Assembly (NCBI GenBank): GCA_019635585.1 | Contig: JAHBZE010000002.1 | Span: forward strand, 62,001 to 126,000 | Origin: Xanthobacteraceae bacterium | GTDB taxonomy: Bacteria; Pseudomonadota; Alphaproteobacteria; Rhizobiales; Xanthobacteraceae | Direction of reading: 5' to 3' | DNA length: 64,000 bases | In this document: positions 49,407 to 58,027 of the stretch, piece by piece | How the letters are laid out: the number at the start of each line of letters is the position of its first letter | Position numbering within the stretch: position 1 is the stretch's first letter | Translations under genes and position numbers: made by a program | Notes under the pieces: model-generated | What the model was told of the DNA's origin: nothing | Database searches by the model: none | What the model saw: only the letters and a program-made list of their open reading frames with translations

Positions 49407-51116
49407 TCACGCCGCGTTACGGAACGTAAAGTTCACGCCGTTCAGCGAGACGGCGTCCCCGTCCTTCAGGATCGCCTTGTCTTTCACCTCGCCATTGATC
49501 GTGATCGGATTGGGCTCCGAGCGCGTCGCGGTGAGGTTTGTAATTTCATAGACATTGTCGCCGAGCTTCTGTAGCCGGGCGTGACCGCGCGAAACGCGCA
49601 CGTCGTTGACGCGGATGCCGTCGTCCTTGTGCCGCCCGATGACGACGTCGGGGTTGGTGACGACGACCTTGCCGATCGAATTGTCGAACTCGAGCGTCGC
49701 ACCGTGCACCTGTGCGCCCTGTGCCACCACCGCGCCGGCCTGCTCGCTCGGCGGCAATTCCGGCACCGCCGGCACGCTGACTTCGACCTTCGTCTCCTCA
49801 CGCGTCTGCGTTGCGGCTTCGCCGAAATACCAACGCGCGAGGTTCGATAACGGCACCGTGATCGCAGTCGAGACAAGCGCTACAAGGATAAGCGCCGTGA
49901 ACGTGCTCTGCCCGAATACGCCGCGCTCGTAGAGAAGCGTGACGACAACGATTTCCATCAACCCCTTGCACTGCATGAGGGTGCCGAGCGTGATCGAAAA
50001 CGGAAGGGATTGGCCGGAGTAGTAGGTCGGGAGCGTCACTCCGAAAAATTTTCCGGTAACACAAACCACCATCGCAATACCGAAGACGTACCAAAGCTCG
50101 GGATTGCCGAACTCGAACTTTGTCTTCAGGCCGGTCGCCAGAAAGAAAAACGGCAACAGCAGCAGGCTCACCGGAACGTCGAAGCGATCTTGCGCCATGT
50201 GGCGCAGCTTTTCGGGGATCAGGAGGCCGACGAAAAACGCGCCGAAGACGGCGTGCAGACCGCTCAATTCGGTCAACGCGCCGACCGCGAAAATCGCAAT
50301 CACCACCATCGACATCAGCAATCGTTCCGGCGATTCCTGTGCGATCAGCCGGTTAAGGACCGGGTTGATGACGTAGATGATGATCGCGATCGCAAGCAGC
50401 CCGCCGCAAATCGCGGCCAGAAAGGCGTAAAGCGAAACGATATTGAAAAGTGAGGTGGTCGCGACCCCGGCGGGTGCGAGCGGCAGGATGATCGCGAGCG
50501 AAAGCCACAACAAACCATCGTCCACGCCGCCGACCGCGAGCGCGACCGAACCGATCGGCTTCGAGTTGAACCCGAGCTCGCGCAACACGATGACCAGCAC
50601 CGGGAGCGCAGTCACGGCCATACAAAGACCGAACGCGATTGCGTAAAGTGCGTCTCCTCTCGTTCCAAGCACATGGCTGCCGGAGACGTTCGCGTAATAG
50701 CCTGCGATCACGAATGCCGCGATCGATCCCAGAATCCAGGGCGTGAAAACGCCCGTAACGCCAATCTTCAAAATCATGCCGGCGGCGTTTTGCACGATAT
50801 TGCGGTCGGCTTCGCAGCCCGCCAGAAACACGAACAGCACCACGGCGACTTGCGCGAGCGCGGTCACGCCGGCGCTCACCGTAATCCCGAGTTTCGGGTC
50901 GCCCGCTCCGAACAGGTATTTGTAGGCATCCGGCGCGATCACGCCGAAGATCGAACCGCCGAGCAGAATGCCGACGAAGATCTGGATGATGGCAAGCGGA
51001 AAAATCTTGCGAAGATTGCAGTAGTGCCAAAGGATCAGCGGAATGCCGACTACGGCAAGCACCTGCAACAGAAGCAGAAATTTATAATCGTGGAAGCTCA
51101 GAACTTGAGTTAGCAC
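49407..51116 (-). CDS. CPA2-type cation/proton antiporter with C-terminal FHA domain
   Basis: 569 residues. Residues 1-415 contain about 12-13 hydrophobic helices of a CPA2/KefB-like Na+(K+)/H+ exchanger, with F-V-F-L-A-G-C-E-A-D near the first third and the G-G-V-D-D-G-L-L-W-L-S ion-site block. A linker rich in proline and valine (about 425-465) leads to an FHA domain (about 475-569) with V-I-G-R-H-K-D-D, R-V-S-R-G-H-A-R-L and I-T-I-N-G-E. Phosphothreonine-dependent control of transport is the natural inference. It faces another FHA gene and lies upstream of clpX and downstream of clpP. Confidence 0.9.
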   Translation of the reverse strand: MLTQVLSFHDYKFLLLLQVLAVVGIPLILWHYCNLRKIFPLAIIQIFVGILLGGSIFGVIAPDAYKYLFGAGDPKLGITVSAGVTALAQVAVVLFVFLAGCEADRNIVQNAAGMILKIGVTGVFTPWILGSIAAFVIAGYYANVSGSHVLGTRGDALYAIAFGLCMAVTALPVLVIVLRELGFNSKPIGSVALAVGGVDDGLLWLSLAIILPLAPAGVATTSLFNIVSLYAFLAAICGGLLAIAIIIYVINPVLNRLIAQESPERLLMSMVVIAIFAVGALTELSGLHAVFGAFFVGLLIPEKLRHMAQDRFDVPVSLLLLPFFFLATGLKTKFEFGNPELWYVFGIAMVVCVTGKFFGVTLPTYYSGQSLPFSITLGTLMQCKGLMEIVVVTLLYERGVFGQSTFTALILVALVSTAITVPLSNLARWYFGEAATQTREETKVEVSVPAVPELPPSEQAGAVVAQGAQVHGATLEFDNSIGKVVVTNPDVVIGRHKDDGIRVNDVRVSRGHARLQKLGDNVYEITNLTATRSEPNPITINGEVKDKAILKDGDAVSLNGVNFTFRNAA

Positions 51117-51221
51117 GCCCCGCCCCTTCTTTGGCCTTTGGCGCGGATGCTAGTCGGATACGAAAACGCCGCCAAGGGATGGCGGCGTTGGTTCTCGAAA
51201 TTGTGTGCAGGATCGAAGTGC

Positions 51222-51860
51222 TTACGAAGCCTTCGCGAGCGAAATGTCGTCCGTCGGCCGCTTGTCGATCACTTTATCGACCAGACCGAACTCCGCCGCC
51301 GCTTCCGCCGTCAGGAATTTGTCACGCTCGAGCGCCTCTTCGATGACCTTCAGCGGCTGGCCGGTATGCTTCACGTAGATTTCGTTGAGGCGCTTCTTCA
51401 GGTTCAGGATTTCCTGCGCATGCAGCATGATGTCGGTCGCCTGGCCCTGGAAACCGCCGGAGGGCTGGTGAACCATGATCCGCGCGTTCGGCAGCGCGAA
51501 GCGCTGGCCCTTCTCGCCGGCGGCAAGCAGTAGCGAACCCATCGAGGCAGCCTGCCCGGTGCAAAGCGTCGAGACCGGCGGGCGAATGAACTGCATCGTG
51601 TCGTAGATCGCCATACCCGATGTCACCACGCCGCCCGGCGAGTTGATGTACATCGAGATTTCCTTCTTCGGATTTTCCGCTTCGAGGAAGAGCAACTGCG
51701 CGACCACGAGCGTCGACATGCCGTCCTCGATCGGACCGGTGATGAAGATGATCCGCTCTTTCAGGAGGCGCGAGAAGATGTCGTAGGCGCGTTCGCCGCG
51801 GTTGGTCTGTTCGACCACCATCGGCACGAGGTTCATGTAGGTATCGACCGGATCGCGCAT
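51222..51860 (-). CDS. clpP: ATP-dependent Clp protease proteolytic subunit ClpP
   Basis: Serine protease forming the double heptameric ring of ClpXP and ClpAP. 212 residues from the ATG at 51860, chosen because AAGGAG lies six bases upstream; the GTG at 51884 lacks such a site. Catalytic serine in [10 protein letters not shown], histidine in M-V-H-Q-P-S-G-G and aspartate in the E-R-D-K-F-L block are present. It lies downstream of tig, as expected for tig-clpP order. Confidence 0.98.
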   Translation of the reverse strand: MRDPVDTYMNLVPMVVEQTNRGERAYDIFSRLLKERIIFITGPIEDGMSTLVVAQLLFLEAENPKKEISMYINSPGGVVTSGMAIYDTMQFIRPPVSTLCTGQAASMGSLLLAAGEKGQRFALPNARIMVHQPSGGFQGQATDIMLHAQEILNLKKRLNEIYVKHTGQPLKVIEEALERDKFLTAEAAAEFGLVDKVIDKRPTDDISLAKAS

Positions 51861-51942
51861 CGTCTTCTCCTTAAGCAAGCCCACTCGAATCGGTTGCCTG
51901 AAATCTAGCCCGGCACCGGATCGAGTGGGTTAATCCGAAGCC

Positions 51943-53331
51943 CTACTTTTTCGCCTTTTTGCCCTTGCCGAACTTCGGCCGGGACGTCGTTTCGTCGTCG
52001 TCCGCGAGCAGTTCTTCGCGGCTGACCGGCTTGTCGGACACGTCGGCGAGTTCGAGGATGAAGTCGATCACCTTGTCCTCGAACAGCGGCGCCCGGATGC
52101 CCGCGACGGCCTGCGGGTTCTTCCGGAACATGTCCCAAATCTGCTGTTCCTGCCCGGGGAACTGGCGCGCCTGTTCGACCATGGCGCGGGTCAGTTCGTC
52201 CTGGGAGACCTCGATATTGTTCTTCTCCCCCAGTTCCGCAATGGCGAGACCGAGACGAACGCGACGGTCGGCAATGCGGCGGTATTCTGCCTTCGCCTCA
52301 TCCTCGGTGGTGTCTTCGTCTGCCCAGGTGACCTTACGGTTGGTCATGTCGTTGGTAACGGCCTTCCAGACGGTGTCGAACTCCTGTTCGACCAGCGAGG
52401 GCGGGGCCGCGAATTTCATCTCGGCGTCGAGTGCGTCCAGTACCGCGCGCTTGGCCTTCGCGCGCGAAACCGAATTGAAGTCGCGCTGGATGCGCTCGCG
52501 CACCTGCTCTTTGAGCTTCGCAAGCGATTCCGCGCCGACGTTCTTCGCGAACTCTTCGTCGATCTCGGTCTTCTTCGGCTTTTCGACCTTCTTCACCTTG
52601 ATCGCGAACACGGCGTCCTTGCCGGCGAGCTGCGCCGCGCCGTAGTCGTCGGGAAACTTGACGGTGATGTCCTTCTCGTCGCCGGCGGCAACCCCGACCA
52701 ATTGGTCTTCGAAACCCGGAATGAAGGTATTCGAACCGAGCACGAGCGGCGCGTCTTCAGCTGCGCCGCCGTCGAACGGAGTGCCGTCGATCGAGCCCTT
52801 GAAGTCGATCGTGACCTGATCGCCCTGCTCCGCCTTGCCGTTCTTTTCTTCATACTGCTGGTTGGCTTCGGCAATCTTGCCGACCGCCTGATCGACGTCG
52901 GCGTCGCTCGTCTGCGTGGTCGGGCGCGTTACCTTGATCTTCTTGAAATCCGGAAATTCGATCTTCGGCAGAATTTCCATGGCGACCTTGTAGGAAAGGT
53001 CGCTCTTGCCTTCCATGAGTTGCTTCACGGAAGCTTCGTCTTCGGCGGCAAGCGTCACCTTCGGCTCCATGGCGAGCTTGAACTTGCCGTCATCGACGAT
53101 CTTCTGGTTCGAATTATTGACCGCGTCCTGAATCACCTCGCTCATCACGGACTTGCCGTAGACGCGCTTGAGGTGGCTCATCGGCACCTTGCCCGGGCGG
53201 AAGCCGGCGATATTCACGCGGTCCTTGATTTCCTCGAGCTTGGTGTTCACGCGCTGATCGAGATCGGCTGCGGTGATGACGACTTCATATTCGCGCTTCA
53301 GACCCTCCGAGAGGGTTTCCTTGACTTGCAT
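51943..53331 (-). CDS. tig: Trigger factor
   Basis: Ribosome-associated chaperone and prolyl isomerase that meets nascent chains at the exit tunnel. 462 residues from the ATG at 53331 (M-Q-V-K-E-T-L-S-E-G-L-K-R). It has the ribosome-binding loop G-F-R-P-G-K-V-P (about 42-49), an FKBP-like domain near 165-250 (G-D-Q-V-T-I-D-F-K-G, F-I-P-G-F-E-D-Q) and the helical chaperone arms, ending in an acidic then lysine-rich tail. Confidence 0.98.
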   Translation of the reverse strand: MQVKETLSEGLKREYEVVITAADLDQRVNTKLEEIKDRVNIAGFRPGKVPMSHLKRVYGKSVMSEVIQDAVNNSNQKIVDDGKFKLAMEPKVTLAAEDEASVKQLMEGKSDLSYKVAMEILPKIEFPDFKKIKVTRPTTQTSDADVDQAVGKIAEANQQYEEKNGKAEQGDQVTIDFKGSIDGTPFDGGAAEDAPLVLGSNTFIPGFEDQLVGVAAGDEKDITVKFPDDYGAAQLAGKDAVFAIKVKKVEKPKKTEIDEEFAKNVGAESLAKLKEQVRERIQRDFNSVSRAKAKRAVLDALDAEMKFAAPPSLVEQEFDTVWKAVTNDMTNRKVTWADEDTTEDEAKAEYRRIADRRVRLGLAIAELGEKNNIEVSQDELTRAMVEQARQFPGQEQQIWDMFRKNPQAVAGIRAPLFEDKVIDFILELADVSDKPVSREELLADDDETTSRPKFGKGKKAKK

Positions 53332-53529
53332 CGATTTCAAACCTTCGCGCTGCCGGTGCCCCGGCGGCCAGAGAAACTGCATGGAATTGGAATGCGCGCG
53401 TTACTACAGAACCTTGCGGCGCGCAGCAACGTCGGCGGCTGCGGCCTGAGAGACGGCTGCATTCGATCCCGAACGCCGTCTCATGCCGGTTGCGTACGGC
53501 GCTCGAACGCACGGATTTTTCTGACCCCT

Positions 53530-53574
53530 ATTCGTATTAGCAATTCTGCATAACCATCTAATAAATATACGAAT
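53530..53574. repeat. Inverted repeat bounding an AT-rich island
   Basis: ATTCGTAT (53530-53537) and ATACGAAT (53567-53574) are perfect inverted copies separated by 29 mostly A/T bases, in otherwise GC-rich surroundings. Could be an operator or a nucleoid-protein binding patch; not a terminator. Confidence 0.5.
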
Positions 53575-53605
53575 TATTGGGTTACGGGCGCCTTGCTTGG
53601 CCGCG

Positions 53606-53633
53606 TTGAAACGCGAAGATGTCGTGCTATATC
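53606..53633 (+). promoter_or_regulatory. Predicted promoter of tRNA-Leu
   Basis: TTGAAA (53606-53611) and TATATC (53628-53633) with a 16-base spacer lie 40 bases before the mature tRNA 5' end. Confidence 0.5.
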
Positions 53634-53673
53634 CCGCTCGCCGAACAGCCGGGTAGCTCCCGTGCATTCCCCT

Positions 53674-53758
<85 letters not shown>

Positions 53759-53787
53759 GTCGTGCCCTCTGCGAAAGCGCCCGTTCC

Positions 53788-54204
53788 ATGCATAAACAGC
53801 CTGCTCTCGCCGCCGACTGCGTGGTCTTCGACAAGGATGGGCGCCTGCTGCTGATCCGCCGCAAGAACCCGCCGTTCCAGGGCCAGTACGCGCTGCCGGG
53901 TGGCTTCGTGGATTACGGCGAGCGGATGGAAGAAGCGGCGCTGCGCGAACTCCAGGAAGAGACCGGAATTACCGGCAGCATCGTTCGTCTCGTCGGTGTC
54001 TATTCGCGCCCGGATCGCGACCCGCGCGGCCATTGCGTGTCAGCCGCCTATCTCATCGCGCCCGATACCACCGAGGCCGTTGCGGCTGACGACGCGGCGA
54101 GTGCCGAATTCGTCGCGAACTATCGGAATGAGAAGCTCGCCTTCGATCACAACGACATCGTCGCGGACGCGCTTGCTCAGCTTTCCGGCCCAAAGGCCTC
54201 GTAA
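53788..54204 (+). CDS. Nudix hydrolase
   Basis: 138 residues from the ATG at 53788, only 29 bases after the tRNA-Leu CCA. The Nudix box G-x5-E-x7-R-E-L-x-E-E-x-G-I is complete at 39-61 (G39 to I61), with the ADP-ribose-pyrophosphatase-like Y-S-R-P-D-R-D-P-R-G block after it. It probably cleaves a nucleoside diphosphate derivative; the substrate cannot be told from sequence. No good ribosome-binding site is visible. Its 3' end overlaps the convergent NAD(P)HX-repair gene by 28 bases. Confidence 0.9.
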   Translation: MHKQPALAADCVVFDKDGRLLLIRRKNPPFQGQYALPGGFVDYGERMEEAALRELQEETGITGSIVRLVGVYSRPDRDPRGHCVSAAYLIAPDTTEAVAADDAASAEFVANYRNEKLAFDHNDIVADALAQLSGPKAS

Positions 54205-55679
54205 AGCCGCTCCAGAACTTTCTTCAGCGCAGGCTGAAGATCTTCAGCCGTCATCCCGAAGCCGGCCTGCTTCGCGGCTTCGCCGTGCAGCCACACGGCG
54301 GCACATCCCGCCTCGAAGGCAGGCATTCCCTGCGCGATCAAGCCGAGCGCGATCCCGCCAAGCACGTCGCCCGCGCCCGCGGTCGCAAGCCAGGGCGGCG
54401 CGTTGTTCGCGACCGTCACGCGGCCATCGGGTGCCGCGACCACGGTGTCCGGTCCTTTGAGCAACATGGAAACGCCGAGCAGCTTCGCCGCCGCCCGCAC
54501 TTTTTCGATCTTCGATTCAATTCGGAGAATCTTCGGATCGCGGGCAAAGAGCTTCGCAAATTCGCCGTCATGCGGCGTGCATACCGCCTCGATCCGGTTC
54601 GCTTTCAGGAGCTTCGCAAGTTTTCCGGCCTCGCCTGCGAAACTAGAAATCGCGTCGGCATCCAACACCAACGCGCGTTTTGCTTTCGCCGCCGTCTCGA
54701 CGGCGGCCTTCGTCGCTTTGCCCACGCCGTTACCGGGTCCAAGCAGCAGCGCGTTGAGACGCTCGTCGGAAAGAAGTTTTTTCAGTCCAACCGCGCCATT
54801 CGCTTCGCGTACCATGACGGCCTCGAGACTCGCGGCGAGTACCGGCAACGCCGCCTTCTGTGCGGCGACCGTCACCAGCCCCGCGCCTGTCCGCAATGCC
54901 GCGCGCGCCGCGAGACGCGCGGCACCTGTCGCATGCGCCGGTCCGCTGACCACCACCGCATGGCCGCGTTTGTATTTATGTCCGTCGATACGCGGCCACG
55001 GATAAGCGCCGATCCAGACTTCGGGCGCGTTCAGGAAAATGCGGCCCGCGGCTTCGGCCACAATGCGATCCGGAATCCCGATGTCGGCGACCGTGATTTT
55101 GCCCGTGTGAACGCGCCCCGGCATCAGCAGATGACCGGGCTTCATCCGGCAGAATGTCACCGTATATGTCGCGCGCACTGCGGCGCCGCGCACGTTGCCA
55201 CTCGCGCCGTCGATGCCGCTCGGCAGGTCGACGGCGACCACTGGCACGTTCGACGCGTTGATAGCCTCGACCGCGCGCTTCGCCTCACCGGAAAGATCGC
55301 GCGCCAGTCCCGCGCCGAACAGTGCGTCAACGATCAGATCGCAATTCACCGGCGCGGCGGAATCGAACGCTTCGATTTTTCCCGTCCAGCGCGATGCCGC
55401 GATCGCCGCGTCACCAGAAAGTTTCTCCCGCGAGCCGAGCAGCATAAGCCGCACATCGAAGCCTTGCTCCCGCAAGATACGCGCGGCGACGAAACCGTCG
55501 CCGCCATTGTTCCCGGGTCCGCAGAGGACCGCGATGCTCCGTCCGCCTCCGGTCGCGTCCGCCGCGATACGCGCGACCGCTGCACCCGCGCGCTCCATGA
55601 GTTCGATGCCCGGCGTACCGGCGGCGATCGTGCGCCGGTCGGCTTCAGTCATCTCTCGCGGGGTAAGAACCTCGTTCAT
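54177..55679 (-). CDS. nnr: Bifunctional NAD(P)H-hydrate repair enzyme (epimerase/dehydratase)
   Basis: Repairs hydrated NAD(P)H (NADHX). The 500 residues fuse an N-terminal epimerase (YjeF_N; C-G-P-G-N-N-G-G-D-G at about 53-62, D-L-P-S-G-I-D-G) with a C-terminal ADP-dependent dehydratase of the ribokinase superfamily (K-R-G-H-A-V-V-V-S-G, L-G-P-G-N-G, and the catalytic block N-N-x-P-x-L-A-T-A-G-A-G-D-V-L-G-G-I). Length matches E. coli YjeF/Nnr. Location beside glnB is common in Rhizobiales. Confidence 0.96.
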   Translation of the reverse strand: MNEVLTPREMTEADRRTIAAGTPGIELMERAGAAVARIAADATGGGRSIAVLCGPGNNGGDGFVAARILREQGFDVRLMLLGSREKLSGDAAIAASRWTGKIEAFDSAAPVNCDLIVDALFGAGLARDLSGEAKRAVEAINASNVPVVAVDLPSGIDGASGNVRGAAVRATYTVTFCRMKPGHLLMPGRVHTGKITVADIGIPDRIVAEAAGRIFLNAPEVWIGAYPWPRIDGHKYKRGHAVVVSGPAHATGAARLAARAALRTGAGLVTVAAQKAALPVLAASLEAVMVREANGAVGLKKLLSDERLNALLLGPGNGVGKATKAAVETAAKAKRALVLDADAISSFAGEAGKLAKLLKANRIEAVCTPHDGEFAKLFARDPKILRIESKIEKVRAAAKLLGVSMLLKGPDTVVAAPDGRVTVANNAPPWLATAGAGDVLGGIALGLIAQGMPAFEAGCAAVWLHGEAAKQAGFGMTAEDLQPALKKVLERLYEAFGPES

Positions 55680-55801
55680 GGCCGAGCCATAGCACGCCGG
55701 ATTTTCGAAGAAGCCTCTGGCGGCCTTTTGCGCGGCTGCCTAAAGTGCGTGCGCTACACAAAGAACGTGGAAGAGCGATCTGCTCGTTCATTGTGCGACG
55801 T

Positions 55802-55816
55802 GCCTATAATTTAGGC
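55802..55816 (+). promoter_or_regulatory. -10-like element inside a 15-bp dyad upstream of glnB
   Basis: GCCTA and TAGGC flank TAATT; the sequence TATAAT (55805-55810) lies within the dyad. It may be a second, sigma-70 promoter with an overlapping operator. No clear -35 was found. Confidence 0.3.
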
Positions 55817-55898
55817 TCACCTGTCGAGCCGGTAAATCGCATCCGCCGCGATCTGCCAATTTTGCAAGCGAAATCAAAGTGTCAGCGGCCGCCGGAGG

Positions 55899-55916
55899 CT
55901 GGCACGGACCCTGCTA
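55899..55916 (+). promoter_or_regulatory. Sigma-54 promoter of glnB-glnA
   Basis: CTGGCACGGACCCTGCT carries the invariant GG and GC dinucleotides with the exact ten-base spacing; the only clear deviation from the consensus is CTGC for TTGC. It lies about 70 bases before the glnB ATG. Nitrogen-limitation control by NtrC is expected for this promoter class. Confidence 0.8.
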
Positions 55917-55977
55917 ATGCCAGCCCGGCTCGAAAGTGCGCGCTTCTCGCGCGACGATGCCCCCGGGAGAGGAATGA

Positions 55978-56322
<345 letters not shown>

Positions 56323-56351
56323 AAATCGCGCTCAAAACCGAACCATAAAAA

Positions 56352-56371
56352 AATTCCCGGGCCCGGGAATT
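56352..56371. repeat. Perfect 20-bp palindrome between glnB and glnA
   Basis: AATTCCCGGG followed directly by CCCGGGAATT: full dyad symmetry with no loop, 23 bases before the glnA ATG and preceded by an A-rich run. As RNA it could form a strong hairpin just ahead of the glnA ribosome-binding site (GAGGGG). Confidence 0.7.
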
Positions 56372-56394
56372 CATTCACGAGGGGAACTACCGCA

Positions 56395-57804
56395 ATGACG
56401 ACCGCCAAAGATGTCCTGAAACTGATCAAGGATCAGGACGTAAAATATGTCGATCTCCGTTTCACCGATCCGCGCGGCAAGTGGCAGCACGTCACGTTCG
56501 ACATCGGCATGATCGACGAAGAGATTTTCTCGGAAGGCACGATGTTCGACGGCTCCTCGATCGCCGGCTGGAAGGCGATCAACGAGTCCGACATGTGCCT
56601 GATGCCGGACCCTTCCACCGCCTGCGTCGATCCGTTCTTCGCCGAGACGACGCTGTCCATGGTTTGCGACGTACTCGAGCCGACCACCGGCGAACCCTAT
56701 AACCGCGACCCGCGCGGCATCGCGAAGAAGGCGGAAGCTTTCGTGAAATCTTCGGGCGTCGGCGACGCGGTCTATTTCGGTCCCGAAGCCGAGTTCTTCG
56801 TGTTCGACGACGTGAAATACGCAGCCGACCCCTACAACACCGGCTTCCGTCTCGACTCGGTCGAACTGCCGATCAACTCCGCGACCGAATACGAATCCGG
56901 CAACCTCGGCCACCGCATCCGCACCAAGGGCGGCTACTTCCCGGTGCCGCCGCAGGACTCGGCGCAGGACATGCGCTCCGAAATGTTAGGCGCCATGGCG
57001 AAGATGGGCGCGAAGGTCGAAAAGCATCACCACGAAGTAGCAAGCGCGCAGCACGAGCTCGGCCTCAAGTTCGGCCCGCTCACGACCATGGCCGACCATC
57101 TGCAGGTCTATAAGTACTGCATCCACCAGGTCGCCAACATGTACGGCAAGACCGCGACGTTCATGCCGAAGCCGATCTACGGCGACAACGGCTCGGGCAT
57201 GCACTGTCACCAGTCGATCTGGAAAGGCTCGACGCCCGTATTCGCCGGCGACAAATACGCCGGTCTCTCGGAGACCTGCCTCTCCTACATCGCAGGCATC
57301 ATCAAGCACGCGAAGTCGATCAACGCCTTCACCAACCCGTCCACGAACTCCTACAAGCGTCTCGTGCCAGGCTTCGAAGCGCCGGTGCTGCTCGCCTACT
57401 CCGCGCGCAACCGCTCGGCGTCGTGCCGCATCCCGTTCACCTCGAACCCGAAGGCGAAGCGCGTCGAAGTGCGCTTCCCCGATCCGATGGCGAACCCGTA
57501 TCTGGCCTTCTCCGCGATGCTGATGGCCGGTCTCGACGGCATCAAGAACAAGATGGATCCGGGTTCGGCGATGGACAAGGATCTCTACGATCTGCCGCCG
57601 AAGGAACTGAAAAAAATTCCGACCGTCTGCGGTTCGCTCCGCGAAGCGCTCATGAACCTCGACAAGGATCGCGAGTATCTGAAAGCCGGCGGCGTATTCG
57701 ACGACGACTTCATCGACAGCTACATCGAACTCAAGATGCAGGACGTGATCCGCTTCGAGCATACGCCGCATCCGGTCGAGTTCGAAATGTACTACTCGTA
57801 CTAA
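56395..57804 (+). CDS. glnA: Glutamine synthetase type I
   Basis: Makes glutamine from glutamate and ammonia; dodecameric. The 469 residues include the N-terminal domain with F-D-G-S-S-I-x-G-W, the metal-site block K[11 protein letters not shown], the ATP-binding [16 protein letters not shown] segment, N-R-S-A-S-C-R-I-P and the adenylylation tyrosine in K-D-L-Y-D-L-P. It is therefore the GlnE-regulated GSI form. GAGGGG lies upstream of the ATG. Co-transcribed with glnB, terminated at 57907-57937. Confidence 0.98.
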   Translation: MTTAKDVLKLIKDQDVKYVDLRFTDPRGKWQHVTFDIGMIDEEIFSEGTMFDGSSIAGWKAINESDMCLMPDPSTACVDPFFAETTLSMVCDVLEPTTGEPYNRDPRGIAKKAEAFVKSSGVGDAVYFGPEAEFFVFDDVKYAADPYNTGFRLDSVELPINSATEYESGNLGHRIRTKGGYFPVPPQDSAQDMRSEMLGAMAKMGAKVEKHHHEVASAQHELGLKFGPLTTMADHLQVYKYCIHQVANMYGKTATFMPKPIYGDNGSGMHCHQSIWKGSTPVFAGDKYAGLSETCLSYIAGIIKHAKSINAFTNPSTNSYKRLVPGFEAPVLLAYSARNRSASCRIPFTSNPKAKRVEVRFPDPMANPYLAFSAMLMAGLDGIKNKMDPGSAMDKDLYDLPPKELKKIPTVCGSLREALMNLDKDREYLKAGGVFDDDFIDSYIELKMQDVIRFEHTPHPVEFEMYYSY

Positions 57805-57805
57805 C

Positions 57806-57852
57806 AGCATGATCCCGAAAAGTGGGAACCGGTTTTCGGACAAGATCATGCT
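57806..57852. repeat. Bipartite palindromic repeat of the type common in Rhizobiales
   Basis: Outer arms AGCATGATC/GATCATGCT (9 bp) and inner arms CCGAAAA/TTTTCGG (7 bp) surround GTGGGAACCGG. It starts one base after the glnA stop. I recognise this as a widely dispersed intergenic element of Bradyrhizobium-like genomes; only one copy was noticed in the window. As RNA it would form a long hairpin protecting the glnA 3' end. Confidence 0.75.
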
Positions 57853-57906
57853 GAACTAAGTTTCCTCCCGAGATCGCGCGATTGGGGGATTGCGCGGTCC
57901 AACTCT

Positions 57907-57937
57907 AAAGGGCGCTTCTTCGCGAAGCGCCCTTTTT
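57907..57937 (+). terminator. Intrinsic terminator of glnB-glnA
   Basis: A 12-bp stem (AAAGGGCGCTTC/GAAGCGCCCTTT) with a five-base loop runs into TTTTT. It lies about 100 bases after the glnA stop, beyond the palindromic repeat. Confidence 0.9.
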
Positions 57938-58027
57938 GTTTTCGCTCGCCGCGAAATCAGATTCGCAAACGCGCGCGATAATCGTTGCGCGCGGCGCTTG
58001 CACATTTACAATTCACGCGGGGGCGAG

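Larger units (their letters stand above)
53332..53673. other. tig/tRNA-Leu intergenic region with an AT-rich island, 342 bp
   Basis: No supported gene. It holds the tig promoter on the minus strand, a conspicuously AT-rich stretch (about 53520-53582) flanked by an 8-base inverted repeat, and a good sigma-70 promoter for tRNA-Leu at its right end. Confidence 0.6.

Noticed and set aside
57890-58027. N-terminal extension of the TonB receptor
   Set aside because: It would pass through the strong glnA terminator; the ATG at 58028 is followed at once by a signal peptide and has a ribosome-binding site.
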